Below, in pieces: positions 48,360 through 61,199 of a stretch of DNA of 64,000 bases; positions within the stretch are counted from its first letter, which is position 1; each line of letters starts with the position of its first letter. The notes below the pieces were generated by a model. The model was not told where the DNA came from. It did no database searches and was given only the letters and a program-made list of their open reading frames with translations. The translations under genes and the position numbers were made by a program. Origin of the DNA: Latrodectus hesperus (taxonomy: Eukaryota > Arthropoda > Arachnida > Araneae > Theridiidae); the NCBI GenBank assembly GCA_037975125.1, contig CM075855.1, positions 78,030,945-78,094,944 of the forward strand, in the 5' to 3' direction.

Positions 48360-50695
48360 CAAAGATTACAAATGAGTGCTGTATACAAGCTCCCACTTCA
48401 TCCAGACTAATCAATTGGAAGGCATTTAACTCAATTATAAACAAGAGCCAAATGATTTTCAACCCCACTGATAAGGATATCGATAACAAGATACTCATTG
48501 TGAACAACATTATCTCGGAAGCCCTCACTAGCAGCTCTCTAGCCATTCCAAACAACAACTGTGCACCCCTCACCCCTCACATTAAAAATCTAATTAAAGA
48601 ACGTAACAGGCTAAGAAAAATTCATAATCATTCCAAAGATCCTACTGTCAAGAGAAGGATAAACATTCTAAAAGGCCAAATCACAGATAAGATCAGAAAA
48701 TACAACAACAAATCCTGGGCCAATTACCTTCAAAGCCTTGACCCTGCTGATAATTCTATTTGAAAAACAACTAAAGGCATCTAATTCACTAAAACTTTAA
48801 TCAAATATCTTATAGGAGATAACAAAATAGCATACACCGATCAGGAAAAGGCAGAAACTCTAGCAGCAGCTTTTGAGGAGCAACTCTCTCCAAATAATTT
48901 ACCCTTAATTACCTACCCCAGCATCAACCCCTTAATTGATAACTACATAAGTAACCCCCAAAACTCCACCCAAACAGAAGTCAAGCCCTCAAAAATTATA
49001 AAGATCATTAAAGATTTAAAACTCAATAAAAGCCCCAGCTATGATGGAATCACAAATCTAGCCATTAAGAAACTCCCCATTGCAGTTATCCTTGAAATTA
49101 CCGACATAATCAACGAAATTCTAAAACAAAGTTACTTTCTCAACGCCTGGAAAAAAGCAATTATAATCCCAATACATAAGTCAGGTAAAAACCCACATCT
49201 CCCCATCAATTATAGACCAATCTCCCTGCTCCCTACAATTGGTAAAATTGCTGAGAAAGTCATCCTAAGTAGACTAGAAGAGCATGAAAAGAACTACATC
49301 ATAATTCCTCAACTAATGGGCTTTAGAAGGAAAATGTCCACTTCACACCAACTTCTCAGACTTGCTGCACAAGCCTCCCAAATCATCACTCAGAAATCCT
49401 TCACCGCAGCACTCTTCTTTGACATTGCCAAAGCGTTTGACAAGGTCTGGTTTGACGGGCTAATACTTAAATTAATACAATACAATTTCCCACAGGCTCT
49501 TGTCAAACTTATCAACAGCTACATTAGAAACAGAACCTTCCAGGTCAAAGTAGAAAAATCGTTATCAACTGAGCACCCAATTAAGTCTGGAGTCCCGCAA
49601 GGATCCCTTCTAGGGCCCTTCCTCTTTCTAATTTACATAAATGACATCCCTACCCACCCCACCCCCAACTCAATTTGCCTATTCGCAGATGACCCCGCAA
49701 TCATCAGCTCTAACTAAAACTTCGTAAAAGTTTACAAAAACCTAACAACACATATCAAGAAAATGGAACGCTGGTTCGAAAAATGGAAAATTCATATAAA
49801 TCCCGAAAAAAGCGTGGCAATTCTCTTCAAAAGATCCAGAGCAACCTACCTCCCTCTTAAACTCTACAACAAAGAGATACCCTGGTGTAAAAAGACTAAT
49901 TACTTAGGTGTAATTATTGAAAGTAAACTAATTTCGAAACCCCATATTCTAGAAATTAAACGCAAATTTACCGCAGCTAAAAGCAAACCCTCATATCCAG
50001 AAATTCCCCCCTTTCAATCGACAACAAACTCCTTATCTATAAAGCATTCCTTAGGCCAATCATCACCTACACTTGTCACATATGGGGAGGCACCGCCCCC
50101 TCGACCTTCCAACAGTTAGAAGTAGAGCAAAACAAAGTACTAAGACAAATAACCAATTCCCCTTACTACGTAAGAAAGGAATTGATCAGGAAGTCATTAA
50201 AAATCACAACATTCAAAAAATTTGTGCAAAAGCTCTCATTTAAATTTTATGTGGAATTAAATGACTCCCCCAACCCCCTAATTAATACAATGCTATTCTA
50301 TAACATATATGACAAAGCCAACTTCAACCGCCTTAAGGGAGTATTAAGACTCACCCCTCAACTAACTGTTAATTAACAGGGAAAAAATGCAGATTTAGTG
50401 ACACATATATTCACTGGGTCCACCCCTATTCAATCAATGGAACTTTGCTGGATCTAAACTGTACTTACAGTTTGCAAAAATTTATTTTCATTGTATTTTC
50501 TATTTATTTTCTTCATATATATTTTTATATATATATTTTTTTTCATATATATTTTCTTTTTCCTATGTTACTTAATAATCCTTTTACTTTTTACTCAATA
50601 TTCAATAACCCAACTTTGTATACATAGTATTATTTTGTTACTAACCCATGTATCCAAAAGTGTAACTGTATGTTTTAAAATAATAAAGAAAAGGT
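48360..50695 (+). pseudogene. Jockey-type LINE, copy 1, 5'-truncated
   Basis: Coding similarity begins immediately after the BEL element in the endonuclease-RT linker (TSSRLINWKAFNSIIN near 48395-48440). RT motifs follow: PINYRPISLLPTIGK near 49205-49245, FFDIAKAFDKVW near 49418-49450, GVPQGSLLGPFLFLIYIND near 49591-49645 and FADDPAI in place of YADDTAI near 49683-49700. A stop at 48761, one at 49716 and later frame changes break it. The 3' end carries AATAAAG and an A-rich tail near 50680-50695. The endonuclease is missing. Confidence 0.88.
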
Positions 50696-51540
50696 AAGTC
50701 AAGATGGAGCGGTACACAATTAAAACATAGTCGTATTTCCATTGTTACAATTACGCATAGTCTAATATAAACAAAATCACAAAATTTATAAAATTGAATT
50801 CATAATTTAGTGCCTTCATTTAATTAGTATTTTCTAGATGAAATTTCTTAATGCAAAATAATTTTTACTAAGTACTACCATAATTATGTCAAAGCAAACC
50901 CTATGCCCCCAATTAACCTTACACTTGAGTTAGCGGGCACCAGCCTGGATACTCACATCCAAGTCTTGCCGATGAAGTAGGAAATGAGTGCTGTTAGCAA
51001 TATAAGAGCTATTTAAAATCACGTATTATAGTTACAGATTTGCAAATGTTTTGGAATTTTATGTTAAATTTGTGTTTAATAATGATATATTAATGCAGTT
51101 TACAAATATCACACACAATCCACTATCTATTTAATCAAATATAATCCAATGTTTCAAATAAAATGATAAATAGTACATAGACTTCCCATATATCGATCTA
51201 ATGTTTCAGTATTAAAATAATTTTTGGAATATTAATATAATTTATATCCCTCATTAGACATGGAGACAAGATTAGACAATTTATATCCAGTCACATTTTT
51301 TATTGATAATGGGGCACATGCTTTATTGAAATTATCGAGCAATTTCAAATTTAATTTTATTCATATAATAATATGAGAGGACATGATTACAATTTTCCTG
51401 GAGACATTTGATGCACGTCGTTAACACGTCTGTCTCCATACAACAATGAAAATCTATGAAATGCGTTTTAATAGAGAGGAAACAAATTAATAAATTATTT
51501 GATAGAAATCTGCGATCTTCTCTAACGTTAAACAAATAAG
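50696..51540. other. AT-rich spacer
   Basis: No gene recognised. A short less AT-rich patch at 50900-50990 (TGCCCCCAATTAACC to GATGAAGTAGG) is unassigned. Confidence 0.45.
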
Positions 51541-51569
51541 GACAAATCTTCCAGACCCCCTTATAAAGT

Positions 51570-53810
51570 CAACCAAAATGCATACATTTCTTATTTCTTG
51601 TATCTATTTTTATTTACGAAGAGTTGTCCTGCTGAGCAGGCCTTTGCTTCTTCATCTGTGATAAGTCCTTGAAGGAAGACATTGCGGTACTGACAGGGAA
51701 CGCTAGTCTTGAAGCGTGAGAAACCGAGTCTTGGCGGTGAGAGCCTATCAGCAGAGAGCTGAGGGGCAGAGCAATGAGTTGAAAATTTTTATTCTACTTG
51801 AGAATAGAGGAAATAATAAAGTTGTTATATACAGTGAAAATAGAAAAAATAAGAAATAATCCTGAATAAATGAAGAGTAATATGAAGTTAAGTAAGACTA
51901 TACTCTATATACAAAAATTATATTAAATATATTCATCTAAATGTTTGGCGATTGGTCTATATTTACAGTCTTCTATGAAATACTCATAGCGAAAGACTTG
52001 ATTAAATGCACCATCTGTGCAGTTAATTCCTTTATCGTAGAATTTTTTATTTAGGTTAGCAATATGCTCTAGAATATCAATAATTTTCAGATCTTTTGAA
52101 ATGTTTTTATAGCGAATATAGTAGGGTGCCTTCGTAATTTTTCTAAGTATTTTATGTTGATACACTCTAAGTTTGTGTTTGTCTCTTGGCATAATAGTAT
52201 TCCACACAGGTGAAGCATAGGTGATGATGGGTCTTAACATTGTAAGGTAGAGCAGTCTCTTGAGTTTTAGTGATAAATTTCAGTTTTTTCCAATTAAGTT
52301 GAATAGGCATCCATAAGCTTGAGTGGCTTTTTTAATAACGTTATTGATATGTGCAGTCCATGAAAGTTGAGTAGTAAATGTTAATCCAAGATATTTAATG
52401 GTTTTCACTTCCGGAATGATTTTATCGAATAGATAGAGTTTATTATGTTGAAGTAATTTTATTTTATTTCTCTTTTTTCTATTAAATGCTATAAGTTGGG
52501 ATTCATCAGCATTTATATTTATTCTCCATTTACCGCACCAGTTTTCGATGTTAATTAACGCATTTTGAAATTTATCAGCTATAATAGCAGTGTCATCTGC
52601 GTAGAAAGCAATTTGAATTGAGTTATTGTCCAAACCGGGGAAGTCATGGGTGAAAAATAGGTATAAGATTGGGCCCAGGATGCTGCCTTGGGGTACTCTA
52701 GCTTTGATGTTCAGTGTAATATTTTCATTATTGTATTTAATATGGAAGAAGCGATGAGTTAGATATGAGGTGATGAGTTATAAAACTAAACATAAACACC
52801 GATATAATATAAGTTTGTATAGTAGGCCTTCATGCCATACTCTATCGAAAGCTTTTGCTACGTCGAGCATGACCATAGCTGTATACACATTGCGATGAAT
52901 ATTTTGACCAATAATCTCAGTAATTCTTATAAGTTGTTTAACAGTTGATAAATTGTTTCTGAAGCCATATTGTTGTTTCGGAATTAGGTGAAGATAACAT
53001 TTTTTTAATTCTATTATAAATAATTTTTTCAAAATTTTTTCCTAAAACTGGAAGCAGGCTGATAGGTCTGTAGTTTTCATGTATTCTGGGATCTTTTCCA
53101 AGCTTTGGGAAAAGAATTATGGTTGCAGTTTTCCAGATTGTAGGAAAATATGATATTTTAAGGCAGTTATAATAAATAAAAATGAGTTTGCGAATAAAGT
53201 CCCATGGTAAATATTTGATCATATTGTTGGTAATATTATCTTCTGCTGGGGCTTTTTGGGTCTTTAGATTTTTAATAATTTTAATTATTTCATCATCATT
53301 CGTTGGTGTAATGGTATTATGAAGAATATTAGCTTGCATATAGTTATGAATAAATGAATTAATACCATTGGTGAAGGACTCATCTGTGACTTTGTTTGGT
53401 TGAAATTGTAGAAATATGGTATTAGCAAAAATGTTCAGTTTTTCATAGTTTGTATAAACTGGTCCATTTTGACCATTAATGCAATGATTAGTTGTTTTTC
53501 TTCTTAATTGTTTTGCAAATTTCCATATAGAGTTGTTTTCTGTGCCAAGACTTTCTATTTTATCTTGCCAATGAGTGTGTTTAGTCCTATAGTCTGTGCA
53601 GAGTTTTTTAATTTTCTTATTAAGTTTGTTGACTGTAGTTTTGAGTCGTAGGATCAAGGTTTTATAAAAATGTTTTCTAATGCGATTTCTTTCTTTTATG
53701 ATTTCTCTTATGCTATTTGGTAATTTTAAGTATTTTTCGTGGTATGTAGTTTTATGCAATGCTATTTCTTTTACATGATTGATATTTTCATTGAACAAGT
53801 TTATATCATT
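51570..53810 (-). pseudogene. Jockey-type LINE, copy 2, 5'-truncated
   Basis: On the minus strand from 53798: IREIIKERNRIRKHFYKT, ENNSIWKFAKQLRRKT, NYRPISLLPVLGKNFEKIIY near 53060-53120, MLDVAKAFDRVWHEGLLYKL near 52820-52880, then GVPQGSILGPILYLFF near 52650-52700 and FYADDTAI near 52585-52610. ORF2 ends at about 51923 with HLDEYI. A GC-richer 3' untranslated region (51615-51775) follows, ending in AAATAAAAATAG. Frame changes near 52950, 52780, 52640 and 52260 inactivate it. Its 5' end lacks the endonuclease. Confidence 0.9.
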
Positions 53811-56419
53811 ATTTTATTTTAAATTTCTTAATTATTATAGGGTTGATTATTGATTGATTTTCTTTTTTAACTTGATCTTGAAGATTATTATAATGGCCAG
53901 TAGTGTATTTTATTTAATGTGAATTTCTTTAAGAACAATTTTCTTAAATACATATAAAATATTTTTAAATTTAATTTTTTAATAAAATATAGATATACAT
54001 ATAAATTGTATTAAACATATATTGCATATCATTAAATTCCCCAAACAAAGCAGTGTACTAATGTTTCGCAAACATTTTTTTAGATTATTAAACTAAATAA
54101 TTATAAATTTAAGTCTTAATTTATTTTACTAGGTAAGATAATAATTAATTTATTTTACTAGGAAGATGTTTTAATAGGTAAGATACAGTCAAATCAATAT
54201 CAATGCATTCATAACAATAAAATATTTTTAAGGAACAAATTACTTTATAAAGTGCATATTCATTACTTTATAAATTTTTCTTGCAACAGTGCACTTTCTG
54301 GTTATCAATTTGCTCTTCACAAAATTCGTTTTATTTAATTTATCTTTTTCAGCACTTGATTGAATATGAAACCACTGAAAATTCGTGTACCGCCAGCAAT
54401 GATAAAATATTCAGTGATTTTCTTCGTTTGATTCTATCAAATGATAGTGGGAAATTAGTAATTTTTGTGAACCAAGAACAGCAGCTCTCAAAATGCTTTT
54501 AAATCTTTTTTGTCTTTCTCAATTACACAGTCAATAAACCAATATAAGTTTATCTTTATTAAGTCTTTTTTTTAAATGAAACTCTTAAAATCACATACAA
54601 AAATTGTAAAAGTTGATATCCACATTAATTTAAAAATTAATGTATATTCATATATTTTTTATAAATCTTTTTTATCGTTTCATTTATAGAGGTATCTTAA
54701 GATCATTGTGATGAGAGTTTTGTTATTCTGGAAAAAATATAGCAAAAAGATAGCTGGGATTTTTATGAAAATTCTTTTTCTCCACACGTGAATAAATCAA
54801 ACAATTAAAAAATAACAAGTAAATACAGAAATATTTTATGAATGTCAAGAAAACCTAATATCTTTCACCAATTATATAGGTTACCTCCACTCTTGTTAGT
54901 AAAGTCGTAGGAATTAAAGGTAAGAAGAATGTTAATGACAAGTGCTTAGAATAAAATGTAAAAAAGAACTCACCAAATCTATTAAAATAAAAGCTATCAC
55001 TTGTGAAACGCACACAATAATTATTTAAAATAAATAAATTTAAGAATGTTATGAAATGAATATTTCATAAGTTATGAATTGAAAAATTTTTGGGGTTTGA
55101 TGAAATTGTGGCAATTGTGTAAAAACAGATATTCTTTTCTTTAAAATAATTAAAATAAATGGAAAACTGCTACGGTATTTTGTAGAAAAAATCTAATAAC
55201 TGTAGGAAAATTAAACCATAAAGAAGAAATATTTTGAAATTTTAAATGGGAATAAAGTGGTAAAATTCTAAAAACATGTATATTTAAAATTTTTTTAAAT
55301 AATATTTAATAGGAACACAAATATTAGTGTTACATAAAAATACATATCATTTACTAAAATATTATAATTATTTATTTCAATCGAAATATGTATCGTAAAT
55401 CTTGATTTTACATGTCTATTTAAAACTGCATATTTTTCTTAGTCATTAAATTTCTATGAAGAATGTTGTCTTGAAAGACACTTTAAAAATTATGTTAAAA
55501 AATTCAATTGTTGAATTTTAAAATTTTAACTCTAAAGAAATTAATTATTGATTTATAAAAATAGAAGCAATAAAAAATAAATATTTCCCGAGAAATGCAG
55601 TTTTTATTGAAGATGTAGGTAAATAAAAATATTTTTTTCAATTATTTATTACATGTTTTTCTCACATTCATACACACCTATAATCATTTCAATTTTAACA
55701 ATAGCTATGACAAAGAAAGGCCTTCTATTAAACGGTCTGTTACCTATGAAAATTATTTAATTTCACATATCTTAAAATTATTCAATGAATGTTTTGATAA
55801 AATTCATAATAAATAAGTTATTAAAATTCTAAAGTCGTTCATTCATAGGTCAACTAAAAACAAAAAATTTCCAAAAAGAAACTTAAAACTAAACGAGTTT
55901 GCAAGGAAAGCGTGATTGATTTTCCTATGGGAAGAAAAATCCTTAAAATAGTTAAAAATAATTCCTGATGTAAATTTTGAGAAAAATGCTTAGAAAATCA
56001 TTGCTAAAATATGATATAGCAATATTTCTAATAAATGCTATTCTCCAGAATAAAATTTCTACGATTTTCATATAAAGATACAATAAGAAGTTTGACCGGT
56101 TAACTAATAATATTTAACTTAATTTAAAATCAAATATTTTCCAACGAGCAATCCTATGTGAGTTGACTCGCAAAATATTATTTAATATAACTAAATATCG
56201 TCAATAACAGTTCGTTATCGACTATATTCCTACATAAAAATATAAAGTTTACTGCAATTTTTAAGCCGATCAGAAGTCGCAAATGCCATTCGTTATTTTA
56301 CAGCATTTATTGTAAGAGAGAGTGTGTGTGAGTTATCTGCTCAAAACGAAACAGAAATAACAAGCTATTGATGAGTAATCAATTAACACTTAGAACTATC
56401 GATTCTAATAATTACAGAG
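53811..56419. other. AT-rich spacer, nothing recognised
   Basis: About 2.6 kb of very AT-rich sequence. A 73-codon open stretch at 54281-54502 has no recognisable features. No repeats with clear boundaries seen. Confidence 0.5.
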
Positions 56420-56600
56420 ACGAATGACTTATGGTCATGCATCCTGTATTAATTAAAAAGCACCTTATCTTTTGCAGGTGCAGTAATTTTTTTTAAAAAA
56501 TATTGTAAATTATTTAATTAAGAAACTGGAAGATTTAAAAATTTTTTATTTAGTTAATTTATTTTTTATATTTTTATTAAACAGAAGAAATTTTTGCTTT
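56420..56600 (+). repeat. Dispersed repeat R2, partial copy C
   Basis: Resembles 41340-41520: GACGAAYGAYYTATGRTCA and the later AAGATTTAAAAAT / GTAGATTTTAAAAT with the following TTAGTTTATTTTTTAT. Similarity is weaker and the boundaries are uncertain. Confidence 0.45.
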
Positions 56601-57339
56601 GTTTAATAAAATTAAAATTGGATTTTCTGTTATTCTTTCTTCAACATTACCCTTTATTGTTTATTTTAAGTGTTTATTTGATTTATGTTCGTTTTATTTT
56701 TATTAGTAGGATTTTCATTTGTTTGAAAGTCAGTTGTTTTAGTAACCTTACAGCTCATTAAAATTCATATTTTCTTGTCGTAGGAATGCCAAATGTATGG
56801 TACCCATGATCAGTTTATGAGTATTGCTATATTTATAATATTTATTTAATTTTTTATTTAATTATTAATTTCTAATATGCAGAAGCAAATCTGTCAACTT
56901 TGTTTATTCTTAGCTAAGATTTCTCTAAAATTGAATGATATTTTATACGCAAACACATCGTTTTCAAGGGATTTATGAATAAGTATTACGCCTTTCTCCA
57001 TCAGACAATCACTGAATAAAATGCACTTGTCTGTTTCAGCTGCACGCTTCACTACTAAAGTTTATCCCAAAGTGGATCACTGATATAATGAGAGAGAAAT
57101 TATTTCTCGGCAAGAATTTTTAGAGCGACTTTTACAAAGTATACCGAAAGACGTTACACATTAAAATTTTTTTATGCCCAAAGCATATTAGCTGTTGCGG
57201 GGCACACAAATCTAAATAAACCCCAGATATTTCAAAAAATGTTATGGTTTTTTTTAAACGAATATAGACAAATCTCGTAGATCGTCTTTTGTAAATATTA
57301 ACCAAAAAATCTAAATACGCAATGCCATAACTTTTTATT
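56601..57339. other. AT-rich spacer
   Basis: No gene recognised between two R2-related segments; it may belong to a longer form of R2. Confidence 0.4.
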
Positions 57340-57890
57340 AATTAATTTAACCATTACGGATAAAAATACTGGTAGATTTATAATTATTATTTTTATTGAA
57401 TGATACTGTTTACATATTTTACTTTCAATTAATGAAATTTTAAGTTAATATCAATTTGTAATGCTAATTAATCGGTAATATTTTCATAATGAGAATCTAA
57501 AACTAAAAGGAAATGTGTACACAAATTTTAGAAAATTGTCCAACTCAGGACTTGGTTCTAAGCGCAAAAACAACAAAAAAGATGTATTCGAAAAAGGGGA
57601 GTGGCCAGGTTCCTTAAATGATATGCAGCTCATTGGGCGGGGGCAAAATTGCATCAAACAAATATAACACTCAGAACAATTAAATTAAACACAGATATAA
57701 AAACCTGTTTTATCCCAACTTTTAAGGTTTATGCTCATTAGGAATCTCATCAATACACGTTATCTGTATGAACCTAATGTATGGAGGCTTGTAAATGGAG
57801 CTCGATCAATGATGTTACAAATTACGATGCGAAATTGGAGGAACTAATTACGTAATTTGAAATACACGATATAATAAATGCACATGAAGA
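57340..57890 (+). repeat. Dispersed repeat R2, copy B (no BEL insertion)
   Basis: Direct-orientation relative of 41340-41934. It reads CACATGAAG then ATTACAAACGAGT at 57880-57902, where copy A is interrupted by the BEL element between CACACGAAG and ATTACAAATGAGT. It therefore looks like the unoccupied version of the BEL target. Confidence 0.72.
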
Positions 57891-57939
57891 TTACAAACGA
57901 GTAATATTCATTCGATGATAATGTTCGGCTTTTTGGATA

Positions 57940-59862
57940 CAGCGAATGGGTTGACCACCCATTCGTATTTCTGCAGCTTTCAACTTTTCTGAGCTGTTGG
58001 AAAATAATGATCCAACGATGACTTCAAGGTTCGGAGGTGTTCAAGGATTTCATGAAACAAATTGTTCCGAAGCTGTATTTTTGTCTTGTGTTTAAAAAAT
58101 CGTAGAGAAAGGGAAACACTCGCCCTCACTCTCTTCCACAATCTCTGACCAAAAATTGATTTTCATCTTGAACGCTTGAACTTTGTCGCTTGCAGTGACC
58201 ATTGTAATACAGTTTTCCTTTGTAGTGAAGTATTCATTTCGTTCAATTTGAAGAAAATGTCTGCCAAATGAGTAAATATACATTGCCAGTGTTCTTCATT
58301 AATAATCTCTACGGATTTGGTATTTTGGTAATCTAAAAGTAAAGCTAGGATTTCTAAATGTAATTCATATAATCAATAGAGTGTATTCCCATGTGAGAGC
58401 TGCCTTATATCTAGCAGCAAATTATGGAGAAGCAGAAAGTTATGAAGTCTTCCCATATCTTCATACAGTATTTTGAATAGTCTTGACTTCAACGGCAATG
58501 ATTTTATGTAAGTAATAATTCGGACAGATTCATCTAAAACTTCCTTGAAGAATGCCGGCATTTTTTTGTAGCTAAAGCATGTTTGAGGAGAACACAGTGA
58601 CTACTACTGCAAACCTACGAGTCTCGGTTATTTTTGTTACCGCTCCAACCTGTCATAGCTTATGTACCACCTGTGCACATTTCGATGCAATTAGACCATG
58701 GAATTTCGTTGGTTCTTAAAAATCGTCCAACAAACGGAATGTTTCAGCACCTGTTGTATGGGTTGGTAGTGGTTTGCACAATATGAGTTCTTCTTCGAAA
58801 CATCCCGAGTATGCATAACGAACAAAAGGCAATAAAATCGCTAGTCCCGAAACATCAGTAGATTCATCTATTTGGAGATAAAATGAATTGTGTTGGATGC
58901 GAGAAATCAGAGATGCTTTCACATCATTTGACATGTCAACTATCCGTCTCATGACAATATTGTTTGATAGTGGCACTAAAGATATAAGTTTTACTGACTT
59001 TTCGTCTAACATACAAGAAACAATAATGTTTTATGAGGGTTTCCGCAATGGTATGAGCTTTGCCTATGTTTGCCACCCGATAACTTACCAAGAAAGGAGC
59101 TTTTAGTGAGTTTTCATTAATTGTTTTTGCACGAATTTTCATGCAGTGTTGAGAAGCAGCTAATTCAGTGCTCTTCCTCTTGAAAAAATTAATCTTGACA
59201 GTTTGGAGGTCCGGGTGAGTACTCTCAAACGTGACGACGCGATTCAACTGGAACCATGGAATTTATTCGGAAGGACTCGCGTGCAAATTACATACTGAGC
59301 TTTACCCTCCTGTGTCTCGATAAAGTCCATTTTTAAGTAACTTTCGTTGTACTTACGCTTTTTAGTTATTCCACTTCCGCAGGGTACTGCAGCTAACCAA
59401 GAACTTACAGCATTTTTGCATTATAAATCCGGCTGTGGCGCTTCATGCAGCTGTTCTTTATTAGGCCATCCTCCTTCATCATTAATTTCAACCGAGAGCT
59501 TTCTTTGCTGTGAAGGCGATACAGAAACTGCTAGCTTCTTCAATGATTCCGACATCAGTCACTGACCCATGGTGGAAGTAATAAACAGTGCAAAAAGTAA
59601 ATGGTACCCTCACGAAGGAAGTTCAACATTGAATGATATCTCGAGAAAAACGAAAAAAAGCGACGTAAAAGATTTCTACTCATCGCATGCGACCCCCGGA
59701 GTTCACAGAAAGTCGAGTAGGAAGGCTACATCCACTGTAACTAAGCTATCTGCGATCCAAAATTCGTGAAACACAGCCGCTGTTCAAAATTGGCCACGGA
59801 CCTCCTAGAAAGATTTGGCCGACACCTAAGGGGTTCGTGGACCACACGTTGGGAAGCTTTGG
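57940..59862 (-). pseudogene. hAT transposase pseudogene (ZBED/SCAND3-like), copy 2
   Basis: On the minus strand the element end TTCCCAACGTGTGGTCCACG near 59832-59856 fits a hAT terminal repeat. Inside follow KLAVSVSPSQQRKLSVEIND near 59490-59545, a BED finger (CTRVLPNKFHGSS) near 59250-59300, FLVSYRVANIGKAHTIAETL near 59035-59095, MLDEKSVKLISLVPLSNN near 58960-59012, HNSFYLQIDESTDVSGLAIL near 58840-58900 and EELILCKPLP near 58770-58800. Then come PAFFKEVLDESVRIITYIKS near 58500-58560 and a decayed C-terminal part to about 57940. It extends further at the C-terminus than copy 1. Stops and frameshifts break it. Confidence 0.87.
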
Positions 59863-59975
59863 CTTATATTATATGTGGGGCAGTTTCTGACTTTTTGTGT
59901 TGTTCTTGAGGCATGGACGCCCAACATCGTGACATCTGTTACTACTTCTATTCATCTCAACATCGATTGTAAATC

Positions 59976-59979
<4 letters not shown>

Positions 59980-60063
<84 letters not shown>
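59980..60063. repeat. (TA)n microsatellite
   Basis: About 84 bp of pure TA, 120 bp from the end of the hAT copy. Confidence 0.95.
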
Positions 60064-60065
<2 letters not shown>

Positions 60066-60233
60066 GCAAAGTTAGATATAGAACTAAAAGCACAAGAATA
60101 TATAGAAATGTTTAAGTTCAGCTATACATTTAGCGCAAAAGCAGCTAAAATATTATTACTAATATTCTACGTTTGGCATTTAATATTTTTCAATGTACTA
60201 TTCTCAATTTGGCATTTTTCCTTGTATTTTGTT

Positions 60234-60238
<5 letters not shown>

Positions 60239-60317
<79 letters not shown>
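60239..60317. repeat. (TA)n microsatellite
   Basis: About 78 bp of pure TA, 175 bp from the previous tract. The two tracts give long Tyr-Ile translations on the plus strand that are artefacts. Confidence 0.95.
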
Positions 60318-60319
<2 letters not shown>

Positions 60320-60949
60320 CATTACAATTTAAGAGAAAATCGAAGTAAATTATTAGGTCTTATTCTATCATCATTTTTCTAAAATTCTGAAATGTATTCT
60401 ATTGTTGCTATCATGAATACCCAGAAAATGCTATATCGTGATACGATGTAAAATGATTCTAGGGAAATTATACTAAGTTTCAAAAACAATTAACTTTGAC
60501 AGATACAACGTTTGCAAAAGAAACAAATTTACAGAATCGAAAATTGCATTGTTTCCATATTCTGTTTTAATATCAAATATACAGATCACTTTTATGATTT
60601 TAAGAGTTACTAAGATGCTATAAGCTTAATATATCAAAAATAAATACATGTAATCTTATGTTATATTTTTATTAAAAAACAAGGTGAAGTGTTGTTGTTT
60701 TCTTCATGGTGTCATCATTATCCGTGGTGATGTGATTCTGGTTTTGTTCGCATTCAAATTAATTAGTTCATTAGCGCCATTCCATTAAATTTTCAGTACT
60801 TTACATTAAAAAAAGTCCCTAAGTTCACTTAAAGTCACCCGTTTCCCATTCCATACATATATGAACTTCTGAGCCTTCAAATTTAATAACAAAACCGAGT
60901 TATCAACCTTTAAATTTCTTGGAAACACTAACAAACAAGAATCAAGAAT
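60318..60949. other. AT-rich spacer
   Basis: No gene or repeat recognised. Confidence 0.45.
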
Positions 60950-61150
60950 CAAATAAATTTTCTAGAGCTTTCAGCAGCGAGACTGCTTTTACTCTTCCTT
61001 CGGAAATAAGATGTCATGGAATAGGGAAAAGGTGGCTAGTGGGAGGAGTCATAAGAAGTAGAAGGAGAGGAAGAAGGAGTCCGGGGACAGCGGACGTCTC
61101 TGATTGGTCGGCAGCGTTGAGCCGGCAGTCGAAAAGAGAGTGTGAATTCT
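60950..61150 (-). promoter_or_regulatory. GC-rich, promoter-like patch
   Basis: About 200 bp of clearly higher GC than the surroundings. Read on the minus strand it has a CCAAT box followed by a CRE-like half (CCAATCAGAGACGTC near 61092-61107), and a GCCGGC. On the plus strand it is open for 77 codons (60919-61152), Arg/Ser-rich and without family similarity. It could be a promoter or first exon of a host gene on either strand, or the untranslated region of the neighbouring LINE. I favour no option strongly. Confidence 0.3.
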
Positions 61151-61199
61151 AAAAATTATTTTTAAATAAAAACAACTTTACAGGGGCAAAATAAGAAAA

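Noticed and set aside
50920..51000. Possible 5' exon of the RASEF-like gene with a gtgagt donor on the minus strand
   Set aside because: The phase could fit, but the peptide (about 11 residues) has no RASEF or EF-hand character and the patch looks repeat-like.
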